Below are positions 1 to 9,163 of a stretch of 64,000 bases of DNA, in pieces (the first letter of the stretch is position 1; each line of letters opens with the position of its first letter). The notes under the pieces are model-generated. The model was given only the letters and a program-made list of their open reading frames with translations. It ran no database searches and was not told where the DNA came from. Origin of the DNA: Parasedimentitalea marina (GTDB lineage: Bacteria > Pseudomonadota > Alphaproteobacteria > Rhodobacterales > Rhodobacteraceae); the NCBI RefSeq assembly GCF_004006175.1, contig NZ_CP033219.1:1612001-1676000 (forward strand), in the 5' to 3' direction. The position numbers and the translations under genes are program-made.

Positions 1-112
1 GCAGCTCAGCCGGGAGATGGGCGACCATGAAGCGCTATATTCCAATCGCAAAATCCGGACCATGCTGGGTTTCAAGGAACAGCACAACTGGCGGGATTAT
101 GTTTCGCTGTAG
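1..112 (+). CDS. C-terminal end of a probable NAD(P)-dependent epimerase/dehydratase (partial)
   Basis: Only the last 36 residues are present, in the frame that begins at base 2 and stops with TAG at 110-112. The tail reads ALYSNRKIRTMLGFKEQHNW then RDYV. It resembles the closing segment of NAD-dependent epimerase/dehydratase (extended SDR) proteins, where a Lys-Ala-Arg-x-x-Leu-Gly stretch is followed by a proline- or histidine-rich turn and Trp-Arg-Asp. The assignment rests on that short match only. The gene converges on the M20 peptidase gene, with a hairpin between them. Confidence 0.5.
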   Translation, partial: QLSREMGDHEALYSNRKIRTMLGFKEQHNWRDYVSL

Positions 113-178
113 CGGGGCAGGATCTGGCCCGGTGTTGGACCAGTGACTTTGGAACAACCCGCGACCCTGGGCGTTTGT

Positions 179-206
179 CCCATCGGCGGCACAGACCGCC
201 GATGGG
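179..206. terminator. Hairpin between convergent genes
   Basis: A perfect 11-bp inverted repeat (CCCATCGGCGG / CCGCCGATGGG) with a 6-nt loop lies between the stop of the first gene and the stop of the M20 peptidase gene. There is no T-run on either side, so it is either a bidirectional weak terminator or an RNA 3'-end stabilising hairpin. Confidence 0.5.
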
Positions 207-221
207 GATGCCGTAACCAGA

Positions 222-1610
222 TTACTTTGTCAGCGCATCCAGAATACGCGCCCACGACCGGATGCCCTTGTGAAAGCTCTTGAGGTCGTATTTCTCATTG
301 GGTGAATGAATGGCGTCATCCTCGTTGGCGTAGCCAACCAGCATGGCATCCATGCCCAGCTCTGACTTGAATAAGCCGGCGATTGGGATCGATCCGCCCA
401 TGCCGCAGAACACGGCCTCACGGTTCCATTCTTCCGACAACGCACCACGGGCGGCCTCAAATTCCGGGCGGGCAATGTTCATCACGGATGCGCGCGATCC
501 TTCGAGATCCTGATCCCAGACCACTTTGGCGTCTGGCGACAGTTGGGCGCTGACGTGAGAGCGGATTTTGTCGCGCAGGGCGTCGGGATCCATGTCGCCA
601 ACCAGACGGCAGGTGATCTTGCAGTGGGCCTCGGAGGGGATCACTGTCTTGGAGCCTGCACCGTTGTAACCGCCCCAAAGCCCGTTCACTTCCAGCGTTG
701 GTCGGGCCCATTGCTGTTCCAGCGTGGAATAGGCCTTTTCGCCGTGCGGCTGGCTGTATCCGACCGAGTTCAGGTAATCCGCCTCGTTGAAGCCGCAGCT
801 TTGCCATTGGCGCAATTGGTCGGCGGGGACCTCATGAACCCCGTCGTAAAATCCGTCGACCGCCACGCGGCCGGTTTCCTGATCATAAAAACTGTCAACA
901 ATCCGCGACAGTTCCCGCAGTGGGTTCAAGCCAGGACCGCCGTAGTGACCTGAATGCAGGTCGATGCGTGGACCAATTATGGTGAATTCATCCTTCAACA
1001 TGCCGCGCAGCTGCGAGGCAATCGAGGGCACGCCGCGCGACACCATCGAGGTGTCACAGATCAGTGCGATGTCGGCCTTCAGCTCCTCGGCGTGCTCTTG
1101 CATAAAGGGAATCAGCGACGGCGATCCGGATTCCTCTTCGCCTTCAAAGAAGAAGGTGATGCGACAGGGCAGGGTGCCATGTACGGATTTCCAGGCGCGG
1201 CAGGCCTCGACAAAGGTCATCAGCTGCCCTTTGTCGTCCGAGGCGCCACGACCGCGAATGACAGTGCCGTTTTCGGTCTCTTCCAGCTGTGGCTCAAATG
1301 GCGGCGTCGTCCACAGCGCAAGCGGATCAACCGGTTGCACGTCGTAATGACCATAAAACAGGACATGCGGCAGGTCGCTGTTATCTTCGCCGACGTGGCC
1401 AACAACCATTGGGTGCCCTGGTGTGGGGCGTTTTGCCGCGTCCACGCCAAGGGACTTTAGATCAGCAACCAACCAATCAGCGGCCTTGTCACAGTCAGCT
1501 TTATAGGCGGGATCGGTCGAGATGGACTGGATCCGCAGTAAATCCATTAAGTGATTGGTTGCCGTGTCTAAATTACGGTCAATCTGGGCTAGAACATCAT
1601 CAAGTGACAT
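222..1610 (-). CDS. M20-family metallopeptidase (dipeptidase, CNDP-like)
   Basis: A 462-residue cytosolic zinc peptidase of the M20/M25/M40 family, expected to cleave dipeptides or N-acyl amino acids. The family metal and catalytic motifs are visible: His88 and Asp90 in FYGHYDVQP, Asp125-Asp126 in GRGASDDKGQ, and Glu158-Glu160 in FEGEEESGSP. The lid (dimerisation) domain occupies roughly residues 205-365, starting near GMLKDEFTIIG. Length is typical of the CNDP-like branch. The ATG is preceded by GGAGAAA at good spacing. There is no signal peptide. It is transcribed alone and diverges from hemA. The exact substrate cannot be read from sequence. Confidence 0.93.
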   Translation of the reverse strand: MSLDDVLAQIDRNLDTATNHLMDLLRIQSISTDPAYKADCDKAADWLVADLKSLGVDAAKRPTPGHPMVVGHVGEDNSDLPHVLFYGHYDVQPVDPLALWTTPPFEPQLEETENGTVIRGRGASDDKGQLMTFVEACRAWKSVHGTLPCRITFFFEGEEESGSPSLIPFMQEHAEELKADIALICDTSMVSRGVPSIASQLRGMLKDEFTIIGPRIDLHSGHYGGPGLNPLRELSRIVDSFYDQETGRVAVDGFYDGVHEVPADQLRQWQSCGFNEADYLNSVGYSQPHGEKAYSTLEQQWARPTLEVNGLWGGYNGAGSKTVIPSEAHCKITCRLVGDMDPDALRDKIRSHVSAQLSPDAKVVWDQDLEGSRASVMNIARPEFEAARGALSEEWNREAVFCGMGGSIPIAGLFKSELGMDAMLVGYANEDDAIHSPNEKYDLKSFHKGIRSWARILDALTK

Positions 1611-1791
1611 AGGTTTCTCCTGGCTGTCGGGTATTTTGCGCAGAGCCTAGCAGCGGGGCTGACCGGGGACCAGAGGCGGTTGCGTCATGGCTCCGATAGG
1701 CACCGGCGACGTCATATTGGAGCCGGTTTTGGGCGCAAACAGGTAAAATCAGGGCGCTACTGTTCTTGCCGTGCCCTAAACAAAGGTCTAT

Positions 1792-1805
1792 TTGATCCAC
1801 ATCAA
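1792..1805. promoter_or_regulatory. FNR/FnrL box upstream of hemA
   Basis: The sequence TTGATCCACATCAA is a perfect match to the FNR consensus TTGAT-N4-ATCAA. It lies about 130 bp before the hemA start codon. In Rhodobacter, FnrL control of hemA through such a site is established, so oxygen-dependent induction of tetrapyrrole synthesis is the likely role here. It could also act on the divergent M20 gene, whose start is about 180 bp away. Confidence 0.85.
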
Positions 1806-1862
1806 GGCTACCACGCTGCGTTCGGACGTATGTGGTTGAACGAAACAGGCGCTCAAATTTAC

Positions 1863-1880
1863 TATTCTCAATCGAGAATA
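1863..1880. promoter_or_regulatory. Palindromic candidate operator before hemA
   Basis: Two perfect 7-bp arms, TATTCTC and GAGAATA, are separated by AATC. The site is about 53 bp upstream of the chosen hemA start, where it would overlap or closely follow the promoter. It does not match the FNR box, and the arms run in the opposite sense to the usual Irr (ICE) core. The cognate regulator is unknown. Confidence 0.45.
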
Positions 1881-1932
1881 CGGCACAGTCGCTTTACACT
1901 CCGGGGTGCCGGGATTGGTCATGGAGATACCG

Positions 1933-3156
1933 TTGGACTATACCGCGAAGCTCGACACTGCGATTAACCAACTTCATGAAGAAGGCCGGTACCGGACCTT
2001 TATCGATATCGAACGCTGCAAAGGGCACTTCCCGCATGCAGTGTGGACACGGCCGGATGGCAGCCAGCAGGACATCACTGTCTGGTGCGGCAACGATTAT
2101 CTCGGCATGGGGCAACACCCTGTGGTGCTTGAGGCAATGCACGAGGCGATAGACGCGACTGGCGCTGGTTCTGGCGGTACGCGCAATATTTCCGGCACAA
2201 CGGTGTATCACAAACGGCTTGAGGCTGAATTGTCTGATCTGCACGGCAAAGAGGCGTCGTTGTTGTTCACGTCGGCCTATATCGCCAACGACGCCACGCT
2301 AAGCACCCTGCCCAAATTGTTTCCGGGCATGATTATTTATTCTGACGCGTTGAACCATGCGTCAATGATCGAAGGCGTCCGCCGCAATGGCGGTGCCAAA
2401 CGAATCTTTCGTCACAATGATGTGGCGCATCTGCGCGAATTGTTAGCCGCGGATGACCCATCCGCGCCCAAACTGATCGCTTTTGAATCCATTTACTCGA
2501 TGGATGGTGATTTTGGCCCGATCGAAGAGATCATCGAGTTGGCCGAAGAATTTGGCGCCCTGACCTATATCGACGAAGTGCATGCTGTTGGCATGTATGG
2601 CCCACGCGGCGGCGGTGTGGCTGAGCGGGACAACCTGGCGCATCGCATTGACATTATCAACGGCACCCTGGCCAAGGCCTTTGGAGTGATGGGGGGCTAC
2701 ATTTCCGCCAGCGCAAAAATGATCGACGCGATCCGGTCTTATGCGCCGGGCTTTATCTTCACCACATCGCTGGCCCCCGCTGTGGCGGCCGGTGCTGCGG
2801 CCTCGGTTGCTCATTTGAAGAAGACACCGGAGTTGCGCGACATGCAGCAACAACAAGCCAAGATCTTGAAGTTGCGACTGAAAGGTCTGGGCTTTCCGAT
2901 CATTGACCACGGCAGCCACATTGTGCCGGTCATGGTTGGTAACCCTGTGCACACCCAAAAACTAAGCGATATGTTACTGGCGGACTACGGAATCTACGTT
3001 CAGCCGATTAACTTTCCAACTGTGCCACGCGGCACAGAGCGCTTGCGATTCACGCCGTCACCTGTGCACGGCCCAAAAGAAATTGATGCATTGATTAAGG
3101 CGATGGACGCCCTGTGGTCCCATTGTGCGCTGAATCGTGCCGATCTGGCGGGCTAA
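1933..3156 (+). CDS. hemA: 5-aminolevulinate synthase
   Basis: A PLP enzyme that condenses glycine and succinyl-CoA to 5-aminolevulinate, the first step of the C4 (Shemin) route to haem, cobalamin and, where made, bacteriochlorophyll. The N-terminal block [14 protein letters not shown], the motif [15 protein letters not shown], the [12 protein letters not shown] segment and the PLP lysine Lys248 in NGTLAKAFG are all present. I chose TTG at 1933: it begins [10 protein letters not shown] as in Rhodobacter HemA, gives exactly 407 residues with the active lysine at position 248, and has GGAG six bases upstream. An in-frame ATG at 1921 would add four residues. An FNR box and another palindrome lie upstream. 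The gene is not followed closely by another in the same operon. Confidence 0.96.
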   Translation: MDYTAKLDTAINQLHEEGRYRTFIDIERCKGHFPHAVWTRPDGSQQDITVWCGNDYLGMGQHPVVLEAMHEAIDATGAGSGGTRNISGTTVYHKRLEAELSDLHGKEASLLFTSAYIANDATLSTLPKLFPGMIIYSDALNHASMIEGVRRNGGAKRIFRHNDVAHLRELLAADDPSAPKLIAFESIYSMDGDFGPIEEIIELAEEFGALTYIDEVHAVGMYGPRGGGVAERDNLAHRIDIINGTLAKAFGVMGGYISASAKMIDAIRSYAPGFIFTTSLAPAVAAGAAASVAHLKKTPELRDMQQQQAKILKLRLKGLGFPIIDHGSHIVPVMVGNPVHTQKLSDMLLADYGIYVQPINFPTVPRGTERLRFTPSPVHGPKEIDALIKAMDALWSHCALNRADLAG

Positions 3157-3287
3157 GTCACGAGCGCACTGTAAAATTATTTAGGGTGTGTTACTAAAAC
3201 GTCAATGAAAGAGTGCAATCGAATCGTTGGGACGATTTTATAGGCGCTCTGGACTGTGACGTGACAGGCAGGAATGGGATAGCAGGG

Positions 3288-4481
3288 ATGATTGGGCGCA
3301 TCACTCAGCGCAAGTCTAAAGTGCGTGAGGTAACTACACCTCGAAACTTTGATGACTACGAATTTCGCCTCGGAGATGCGATGCGCGGTGAGCGCGCAAC
3401 TCTGGGTAAGTCCCTGCTGGATGTGCAGCGAGAATTGCGGATCAAAGCCTCCTATATTGCCGCAATAGAAAATTCCGACCCCAATGTGTTTGACACCCCC
3501 GGTTTTATCGCCGGGTATGTACGTTCCTACGCCCGCTATCTGAACATGGACCCTGAACAGGTGTTTGAGGATTTCTGCCGCGAAAGCGGATTTGAAGTTG
3601 CGCATGGGATGTCTACCAAAGCGTCGAGTAAACGTGCCGGACCGGCGCCTATTGCGACCGGCATGGGTGGCTTGGGGAATGATGCATTCACCGCGCCCAA
3701 CACACCGTTTTCGCCGCATCAGGGCGGCGTCCTTGCAAATATCGAAGCCCGGGCCTTTGGGTCTATCCTGGTCTTGCTGGCGTTAATCGGCGGCGTTGGT
3801 TTTGGCGGATGGACAGTTCTGAAGCAGGTGCAACAGGTCCAAATGGCCCCAGTGGAACAAACCCCGGTGGTTCTGGCCGAACTGGATCCTTTGCTGAACG
3901 CAAATGCGATGTCGCTGAATTCAGAAGCGGCCTTTACGTCTGATGCATTGAACCGGTTATACCGTCCTCAGGCATTGGATGTCCCGGTCTTGATGGCGCG
4001 CGATGCCCCTATTTCGACCCTGGATCCAAGTTCATTTGGTAGCTTTACCTCCCCTGAACGCCCCAGCCAGGAATTCGCCGAGGCTCGCCTGCCGTCCTCG
4101 ACTGTCACGGCGCAACCGGTACCGCAGGTCATTGAACAGGCTGCTCCGCAATTGGCCATGGTCGCCGTGCGTGAGTCTTGGGTGCGGGTTAGTGCTGTAG
4201 ACGGTAGCGTGATCTTTGAAGGTATCATGAAACCGGGTCAGAGTTATGAAATTCCGGCGACTGAAGAGGCGCCATTGCTGCGCACTGGCGAAAGCAGCGC
4301 CATTTATTTTGCCTTGGGTGGGGCGCATTTTGGTCCGGTTGGCCGTCGTGGCGAAGTCACTAGTAATCTACCGTTGTCCATCGATAACGTAACTGATCGT
4401 TTTGATGTCGCCGACCTGGATCAGGATCGCGATTTGGCCAAAATGGTCGCCGAGCTTGGTGCTGCGACTTTCTCAGAGTAA
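3288..4481 (+). CDS. RodZ-like membrane protein with N-terminal helix-turn-helix (DUF4115)
   Basis: A 397-residue single-pass protein. Residues about 20-95 form a RodZ-type HTH_25 domain (LGDAMRGERATLGKSLLDVQ, ASYIAAIEN, YVRSYARYLNMDP). A proline/glycine-rich linker follows, then one transmembrane helix near residues 160-182 (ILVLLALIGGVGFGGW), and a periplasmic C-terminal domain (about residues 290-370, WVRVSAVDGSVIFEG) of the DUF4115 type. RodZ links MreB to the cell-wall elongation machinery. In Rhodobacterales this gene commonly precedes ispG, as here. The ATG at 3288 follows an AGCAGGG ribosome site; an earlier in-frame start would add 25 non-conserved residues. Confidence 0.85.
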   Translation: MIGRITQRKSKVREVTTPRNFDDYEFRLGDAMRGERATLGKSLLDVQRELRIKASYIAAIENSDPNVFDTPGFIAGYVRSYARYLNMDPEQVFEDFCRESGFEVAHGMSTKASSKRAGPAPIATGMGGLGNDAFTAPNTPFSPHQGGVLANIEARAFGSILVLLALIGGVGFGGWTVLKQVQQVQMAPVEQTPVVLAELDPLLNANAMSLNSEAAFTSDALNRLYRPQALDVPVLMARDAPISTLDPSSFGSFTSPERPSQEFAEARLPSSTVTAQPVPQVIEQAAPQLAMVAVRESWVRVSAVDGSVIFEGIMKPGQSYEIPATEEAPLLRTGESSAIYFALGGAHFGPVGRRGEVTSNLPLSIDNVTDRFDVADLDQDRDLAKMVAELGAATFSE

Positions 4482-4579
4482 TCCACAGTTTCTAATGGCT
4501 GATGTGATGTCATGTGCCATTGCAGCGCGTCACATCTGGGCGTATCTAAAGGCAATTGACCTTTAGTCTGGATCCGCAA

Positions 4580-5701
4580 ATGTCGATCAATCATATCCGC
4601 CCCTGGCGTAATATCGAACGCCGAAAAAGCCGTCAGATCATGGTTGGCAATGTGCCCGTCGGCGGTGATGCACCCATTGCAGTGCAGACAATGACCAATA
4701 CACTGACGACGGATGTTGCGGCGACCATCAAGCAGGTTCAGGCTGCCGCCGAGGCCGGAGCTGATTTGGTGCGGATATCAGTACCAGATGAGGCCTCGTC
4801 CAAGGCATTGAAAGAGATCGTCGCAGAAAGCCCGGTGCCGATCATTGCCGATATTCATTTTCACTATAAACGCGGTATCGAAGCAGCTGAGGCGGGTGCG
4901 GCCTGCCTGCGGATCAACCCAGGAAACATCGGCAACGAGTCGCGGATTGCCGAGGTGATCAAGGCTGCTAAGGATCACAATTGCTCGATCCGAATTGGTG
5001 TTAACGCGGGGTCGCTGGAAAGGCATCTACTGGAAAAATACGGCGAGCCTTGCCCGGATGCGATGGTCGAAAGTGGGTTGGATCATATTCGCATATTGCA
5101 GGATCACGATTTCCATAACTACAAGATCTCGGTCAAGGCGTCGGATGTTTTCATGTCCGCAGCGGCCTATCAGCAGCTGGCCGACGCCACTGACGCCCCC
5201 ATTCACCTTGGGATTACCGAAGCGGGTGGATTTGTGTCGGGGACAATCAAGTCGGCGATTGGTCTGGGGCAACTGTTGTGGATGGGCATCGGAGATACGG
5301 TGCGGGTTTCCCTTAGCGCGGATCCGGTTGAGGAGGTCAAAGTTGGATTTGAAATCCTTAAATCGCTGGGTCTGCGTCACCGAGGGGTAAATATCATTTC
5401 ATGCCCATCCTGTGCGCGGCAGGGGTTTGACGTGATCAAGACCGTCGAGACATTGGAGCAGCGGCTGGCCCACATTCATACTCCAATGAGCCTGTCGATC
5501 ATTGGCTGCGTTGTGAACGGCCCAGGTGAGGCGCTAATGACGGATGTTGGATTTACCGGAGGAGGGGCCGGGGCCGGAATGGTCTATCTGGCCGGTAAGG
5601 CCAGTCACAAAATGAGCAATGAGCAAATGGTCGACAACATTGTTCAGGAAGTCGAGAAAAAAGCAGCTTCGCTGGATGCAGCGGCTGAAGCGGCCGAATA
5701 A
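4580..5701 (+). CDS. ispG: 4-hydroxy-3-methylbut-2-en-1-yl diphosphate synthase (flavodoxin/ferredoxin)
   Basis: An iron-sulfur enzyme of the MEP isoprenoid pathway that converts MEcPP to HMBPP. The protein has 373 residues. The N-terminal TIM barrel carries [20 protein letters not shown]. The C-terminal [4Fe-4S] domain has ligands Cys275 and Cys278 in CPSCARQGF, Cys310 in [11 protein letters not shown], and Glu317. ATG at 4580 gives the usual start [15 protein letters not shown]; a TTG at 4556 would add eight residues with no support. It follows the RodZ-like gene by about 100 bp, probably in one transcription unit. Confidence 0.96.
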   Translation: MSINHIRPWRNIERRKSRQIMVGNVPVGGDAPIAVQTMTNTLTTDVAATIKQVQAAAEAGADLVRISVPDEASSKALKEIVAESPVPIIADIHFHYKRGIEAAEAGAACLRINPGNIGNESRIAEVIKAAKDHNCSIRIGVNAGSLERHLLEKYGEPCPDAMVESGLDHIRILQDHDFHNYKISVKASDVFMSAAAYQQLADATDAPIHLGITEAGGFVSGTIKSAIGLGQLLWMGIGDTVRVSLSADPVEEVKVGFEILKSLGLRHRGVNIISCPSCARQGFDVIKTVETLEQRLAHIHTPMSLSIIGCVVNGPGEALMTDVGFTGGGAGAGMVYLAGKASHKMSNEQMVDNIVQEVEKKAASLDAAAEAAE

Positions 5702-5719
5702 TATTGTCTGGTCAAGTTT

Positions 5720-5749
5720 TGCAGGGCGCGATCTTATACGCACCCTGCA
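5720..5749. terminator. Hairpin between ispG and the DsbA-like gene
   Basis: TGCAGGG and CCCTGCA pair over 7 bp. After a single mismatch, an inner GCG/CGC extends the stem around an 8-nt loop. It sits between two convergent stop codons. No U-tract follows on either strand, so it may be a weak bidirectional terminator. Confidence 0.45.
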
Positions 5750-5755
5750 CTTACT

Positions 5756-6520
5756 TCAGCCGCGTTGGTCGCGTTTGTCTGCAATAATCACTGACATTTG
5801 ATCCGCAGGCAAATAGCCGCGCAACAATTCATCCTGCAAGACAAAGGTTGGGGTGCCGGAGATATTCATCCGCTGCGCAAGCGCGCGGGTTTGGCTCAGT
5901 TCCTGATTGATCTCGGGGGCGTTCATCGCTGCCATGATGGCATCTGTATCCAGCCCCAACCCTTCGGATAAGCGGCGCAGAGCCACTTCGTTTGGCTCGC
6001 CGCCAAATTCGATCAATGCGTCATGCACCTGCTTATAGGCATCGTTGCCTGCCACAATCCGGGTCGCAATGGCAAAGCGGGAGGTCAGGACCGAAGCCTC
6101 TCCCAGGATAGGGAACTCTTTGATTATCAGTTTGATATTGCCGTCAGCGGCAAGCAGCTTTGCCACCTCAGGAGCCGCCCGACGACAGTAACCGCAACGG
6201 TAGTCCATAAATTCAACCAGGGTAATATCGCCGTCTGGGTTTCCCCCGACCCACGAATAGCCATCATTGTGCAGCTCTTCGAGATTGTTAGCCACCAGTG
6301 CGTCGTCCTGTGCGGCTTCGGCCACGGCCTGGCGCTGCTCAAGCAGGTTTACTGCTTCGATGATCACTTCTGGGTTTTCCAGCAGGTAGGCCCGTACTTC
6401 GGCGCCAAATACGGCACGTTCGGCCTCGGTCATGGCTGTCAGGTCCAGCGCCTGAACCGGAGCGGTCAGCAAGGCGAGGGATGTAGCAAAACCAGTAAGG
6501 GCACGGGGAATACGCATCAT
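5756..6520 (-). CDS. DsbA-family thiol:disulfide oxidoreductase
   Basis: A 254-residue exported thioredoxin-fold protein. Residues 1-24 are a signal peptide (RIPRALTGFATSLALLTAPVQA). A helical segment of about 70 residues typical of the ScsC/Com1 group follows. The redox site is Cys109-Gly-Tyr-Cys112 in FMDYRCGYCRRAAPE, and the cis-proline motif is SGTPTFV near residue 220. It probably oxidises or isomerises disulfides in the periplasm. AAGGAA at good spacing supports ATG at 6520. It starts two bases after the stop of the M48 peptidase gene, so the two are co-transcribed, which suggests a joint role in envelope protein quality control. Confidence 0.9.
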   Translation of the reverse strand: MMRIPRALTGFATSLALLTAPVQALDLTAMTEAERAVFGAEVRAYLLENPEVIIEAVNLLEQRQAVAEAAQDDALVANNLEELHNDGYSWVGGNPDGDITLVEFMDYRCGYCRRAAPEVAKLLAADGNIKLIIKEFPILGEASVLTSRFAIATRIVAGNDAYKQVHDALIEFGGEPNEVALRRLSEGLGLDTDAIMAAMNAPEINQELSQTRALAQRMNISGTPTFVLQDELLRGYLPADQMSVIIADKRDQRG

Positions 6521-6522
6521 TT

Positions 6523-7869
6523 CTATTTCCTTTTTTGATATTGTTCTGCAGCGATAAGCACATCTTGTGCCCGACGCCAAGTGGCAGAGCCACGCGGCAG
6601 CAATGAAGTTGCGCGTTTGGCGTGTCGGCCTGCGTCCTCCATGCGGCCCCTAAGCGCGTAACGTTCTGCTGTGACCAGTGCGGCCATGCCGTTTTGACCT
6701 GTTTTGGCATAGGCAAGCGACATGTCACGCAGCAGTCTTGCATCGCGAAAATCACGAGCCCGGGCTTTCTCCATCGCCTGAATAGCCCGTTTAGGCTGGC
6801 CTGCAGCCAGCAATGCACGACCATAGCTGCCCAAGATCAGTGGCTCAGAAGGGGCAAGATCGACGGCCCGCCGGTAGGCCGACAGGGCCTCGTTCCAGCG
6901 GCGGTTTTCCATCAGGATTTGGCCCTTGAGCTCATAAAAATAAGCATCATTAGGTCGTTGTGCCAGCGCGCCATTCAGCGCATTCAGCGATTTCTTGAGG
7001 TTGTTCAAACGGTGAAAAGCCACCGCTTCCCGCATCAGGCGTATATCGGTTGAACTTTCTTCGTGGGCACGGCGTTTCGTCCACTTTGGTGATCGGTTGA
7101 AAGCGGACAGTTTGCCCCGGACCCGGGCAAACCAATAGTCGGCCTCGGCATTTGGAGTGCTTCTGTCGCCATAGCTTGCGACATAGGATTTGGCGGCCCG
7201 CAGGCGGTCTCGGCTCAGCGGGTGGGAGCGCATATAGGGATCTTGGTTGGCAGTGCTTAAAATGTCCTGACCAGCAAAAACCTGGTGCAAATCAACCAGT
7301 CCTTGTGGACTGACGCCAGCCCGGGTCAAATAGCCCGCAGCCGAGCGATCAGCCGACGCTTCTTCCGCGCGAGTATGGGCGAGAAAGCTTCGCAGGGCAG
7401 AGCTTTGGGTGCCAACTGCGATTCCCGCTGCGGCGTCCCCGGCGCCTGCTGCCGCGGCCAGGACTGCCAATGCGACGCCAAGCCCTGAGATGGAGCTGGC
7501 AGACCGCATGTTCTGCATACGCCTGGACAGATGACCATTGGCAATATGCGCCGCCTCGTGGCCAATCACAGCCTGAAGCATTTCGGGGCTGGTGACCTTT
7601 AAGATCAAACCGTAGTTCACAAAAATGGTTTGAGAATCCACAACAAACGCATTGAAGCTGGGGTCATTGACCACCAGAACCCGCACACGTTTGGCGTTTA
7701 ACCCGGCTGCCGTCAGAACCGGAGCGGCTAATTTGGTTAGGCCATGTTCGATGTCTGCATCGCGCAACAGGCCGATTGCTGCCGACGGCAAGGCCGATGC
7801 CATCAGGAACAATGTGCTCAATAACAGTGCCGGGATTGACGCCAGCCTGGATAAACGGTCAATAAACAT
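6523..7869 (-). CDS. M48-family metalloprotease with TPR repeats (BepA-like)
   Basis: A 448-residue exported zinc protease. Residues 1-32 form a signal peptide or anchor (LASIPALLLSTLFLMASALP). The gluzincin motif HEAAH is at residues 104-108 in VIGHEAAHIANGH, and the third ligand is probably the glutamate in ThrArgAlaGluGluAlaSerAlaAsp near residue 190. The C-terminal part, from about residue 275, has TPR-like helices (NDAYFYELKGQILMENRRWN, APSEPLILGSYGRALLAAG). This matches the BepA/YfgC architecture, which degrades misassembled outer-membrane proteins. It leads the two-gene unit with the DsbA-like protein. It diverges from the aminotransferase gene with only 22 bp between the start codons. 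Confidence 0.9.
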   Translation of the reverse strand: MFIDRLSRLASIPALLLSTLFLMASALPSAAIGLLRDADIEHGLTKLAAPVLTAAGLNAKRVRVLVVNDPSFNAFVVDSQTIFVNYGLILKVTSPEMLQAVIGHEAAHIANGHLSRRMQNMRSASSISGLGVALAVLAAAAGAGDAAAGIAVGTQSSALRSFLAHTRAEEASADRSAAGYLTRAGVSPQGLVDLHQVFAGQDILSTANQDPYMRSHPLSRDRLRAAKSYVASYGDRSTPNAEADYWFARVRGKLSAFNRSPKWTKRRAHEESSTDIRLMREAVAFHRLNNLKKSLNALNGALAQRPNDAYFYELKGQILMENRRWNEALSAYRRAVDLAPSEPLILGSYGRALLAAGQPKRAIQAMEKARARDFRDARLLRDMSLAYAKTGQNGMAALVTAERYALRGRMEDAGRHAKRATSLLPRGSATWRRAQDVLIAAEQYQKRK

Positions 7870-7891
7870 GGCCGCACCATGGGAGATCAAC

Positions 7892-9037
7892 ATGCGAAAC
7901 TCAACCCGGTCAAATGTCGATCCCTTCATTGTGATGGATGTCATGGAGGCGGCGCGTAAAGCCGAAGAGGCTGGCAGGCACATTATCCACATGGAGGTCG
8001 GCCAGCCGTCAACCGGTGCGCCCCTGGGGGCGCGGCGCGCCTTGGCCTCGGCGCTCGAACAAGATGCTTTGGGGTATACTGTGGCTTTGGGGCTTCCGGC
8101 GTTGCGACAGCGTATCGCGCAGTTGTACGGAGAGTGGTATAATGTTGACCTGAACCCGGATCGGGTGATTATAACGCCCGGATCTTCTGGTGCCTTTCTT
8201 CTGGGGTTTACGGCGCTGTTTGACAGTGGCGACCGGATTGGGATCGGGGCGCCGGGTTATCCATCGTACCGGCAGATCCTGAAGGCGTTGGGTTTGACGC
8301 CGGTAGACATTCAAACAGCGGCGGAAAACCGCCTGCAGCCGGTGGCCGCGAATCTGTCGGGGTTAAATCTGGCGGGACTTATGGTGGCTTCGCCTGCAAA
8401 TCCAACCGGAACCATGCTGGGGCGCGATGCTTTGGGCGCGTTGATAGGGGCGGCGCAGGACCACGGGGCCAGCTTTATTTCGGACGAGATTTATCACGGG
8501 CTGGAATATGAGGCCAAGGCGGTGACGGCGCTGGAGCTGACAGATGACTGCTATGTGATCAATTCATTCTCAAAGTTCTTTTCGATGACAGGCTGGCGGG
8601 TTGGCTGGATGGTAGTGCCCGAGGACCATGTGCGGGTGGTTGAACGGATTGCCCAGAATATGTTCATCTGTGCCCCTCATGCCAGCCAAGTGGCGGCGCT
8701 GGCGGCACTGGACTGTCAGGACGAGATGCGGCAGCACCTTACTGTTTATGCGCGAAATCGCGACTTGATGCTGCAGGGGTTGCCAAAAGCCGGGTTCACC
8801 AAGATCGCGCCACCAGATGGGGCGTTTTACGTCTATGCGGATGTCACTGACCTGACCCAGGACAGTCGGGCCTTTGCCGCCGAAATTCTGGAGAAAGCCG
8901 GGGTCGCGGTGACGCCGGGGTTGGATTTTGATCCTATACGCGGCGCCACCACACTGCGGTTTTCCTATGCGCGCTCGACTGCGGATATCGAAGAAGGCTT
9001 GGCACGGCTTGAGACATTTATGGCATCACGGGTATGA
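7892..9037 (+). CDS. Class I/II pyridoxal-phosphate aminotransferase
   Basis: A 381-residue fold-type I aminotransferase. The PLP lysine lies in NSFSKFFSMTGWRVGW, the cofactor-binding YTVALGLPALR and SPANPTGTM motifs are present, and a carboxylate-binding arginine lies near the C-terminus (LRFSYAR). It belongs to the broad aspartate/aromatic subgroup, and its amino-donor specificity is not readable. The start MRNSTRSNVDPFIVMDVM follows GGGAGA by about seven bases. The promoter must overlap the start region of the divergent M48 gene. Confidence 0.9.
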   Translation: MRNSTRSNVDPFIVMDVMEAARKAEEAGRHIIHMEVGQPSTGAPLGARRALASALEQDALGYTVALGLPALRQRIAQLYGEWYNVDLNPDRVIITPGSSGAFLLGFTALFDSGDRIGIGAPGYPSYRQILKALGLTPVDIQTAAENRLQPVAANLSGLNLAGLMVASPANPTGTMLGRDALGALIGAAQDHGASFISDEIYHGLEYEAKAVTALELTDDCYVINSFSKFFSMTGWRVGWMVVPEDHVRVVERIAQNMFICAPHASQVAALAALDCQDEMRQHLTVYARNRDLMLQGLPKAGFTKIAPPDGAFYVYADVTDLTQDSRAFAAEILEKAGVAVTPGLDFDPIRGATTLRFSYARSTADIEEGLARLETFMASRV

Positions 9038-9163
9038 GTGGACCTGCGGCGCGCGGGAATTTGGTCGGCTGACAGTGGGGCGTTGATCAAAAGTAATCGG
9101 TGCGGATAGCTAGGGCAGTGACGTAGGTTTGTTGCTACAAGAGGCGGAAAAGGCTTGGAAAAA

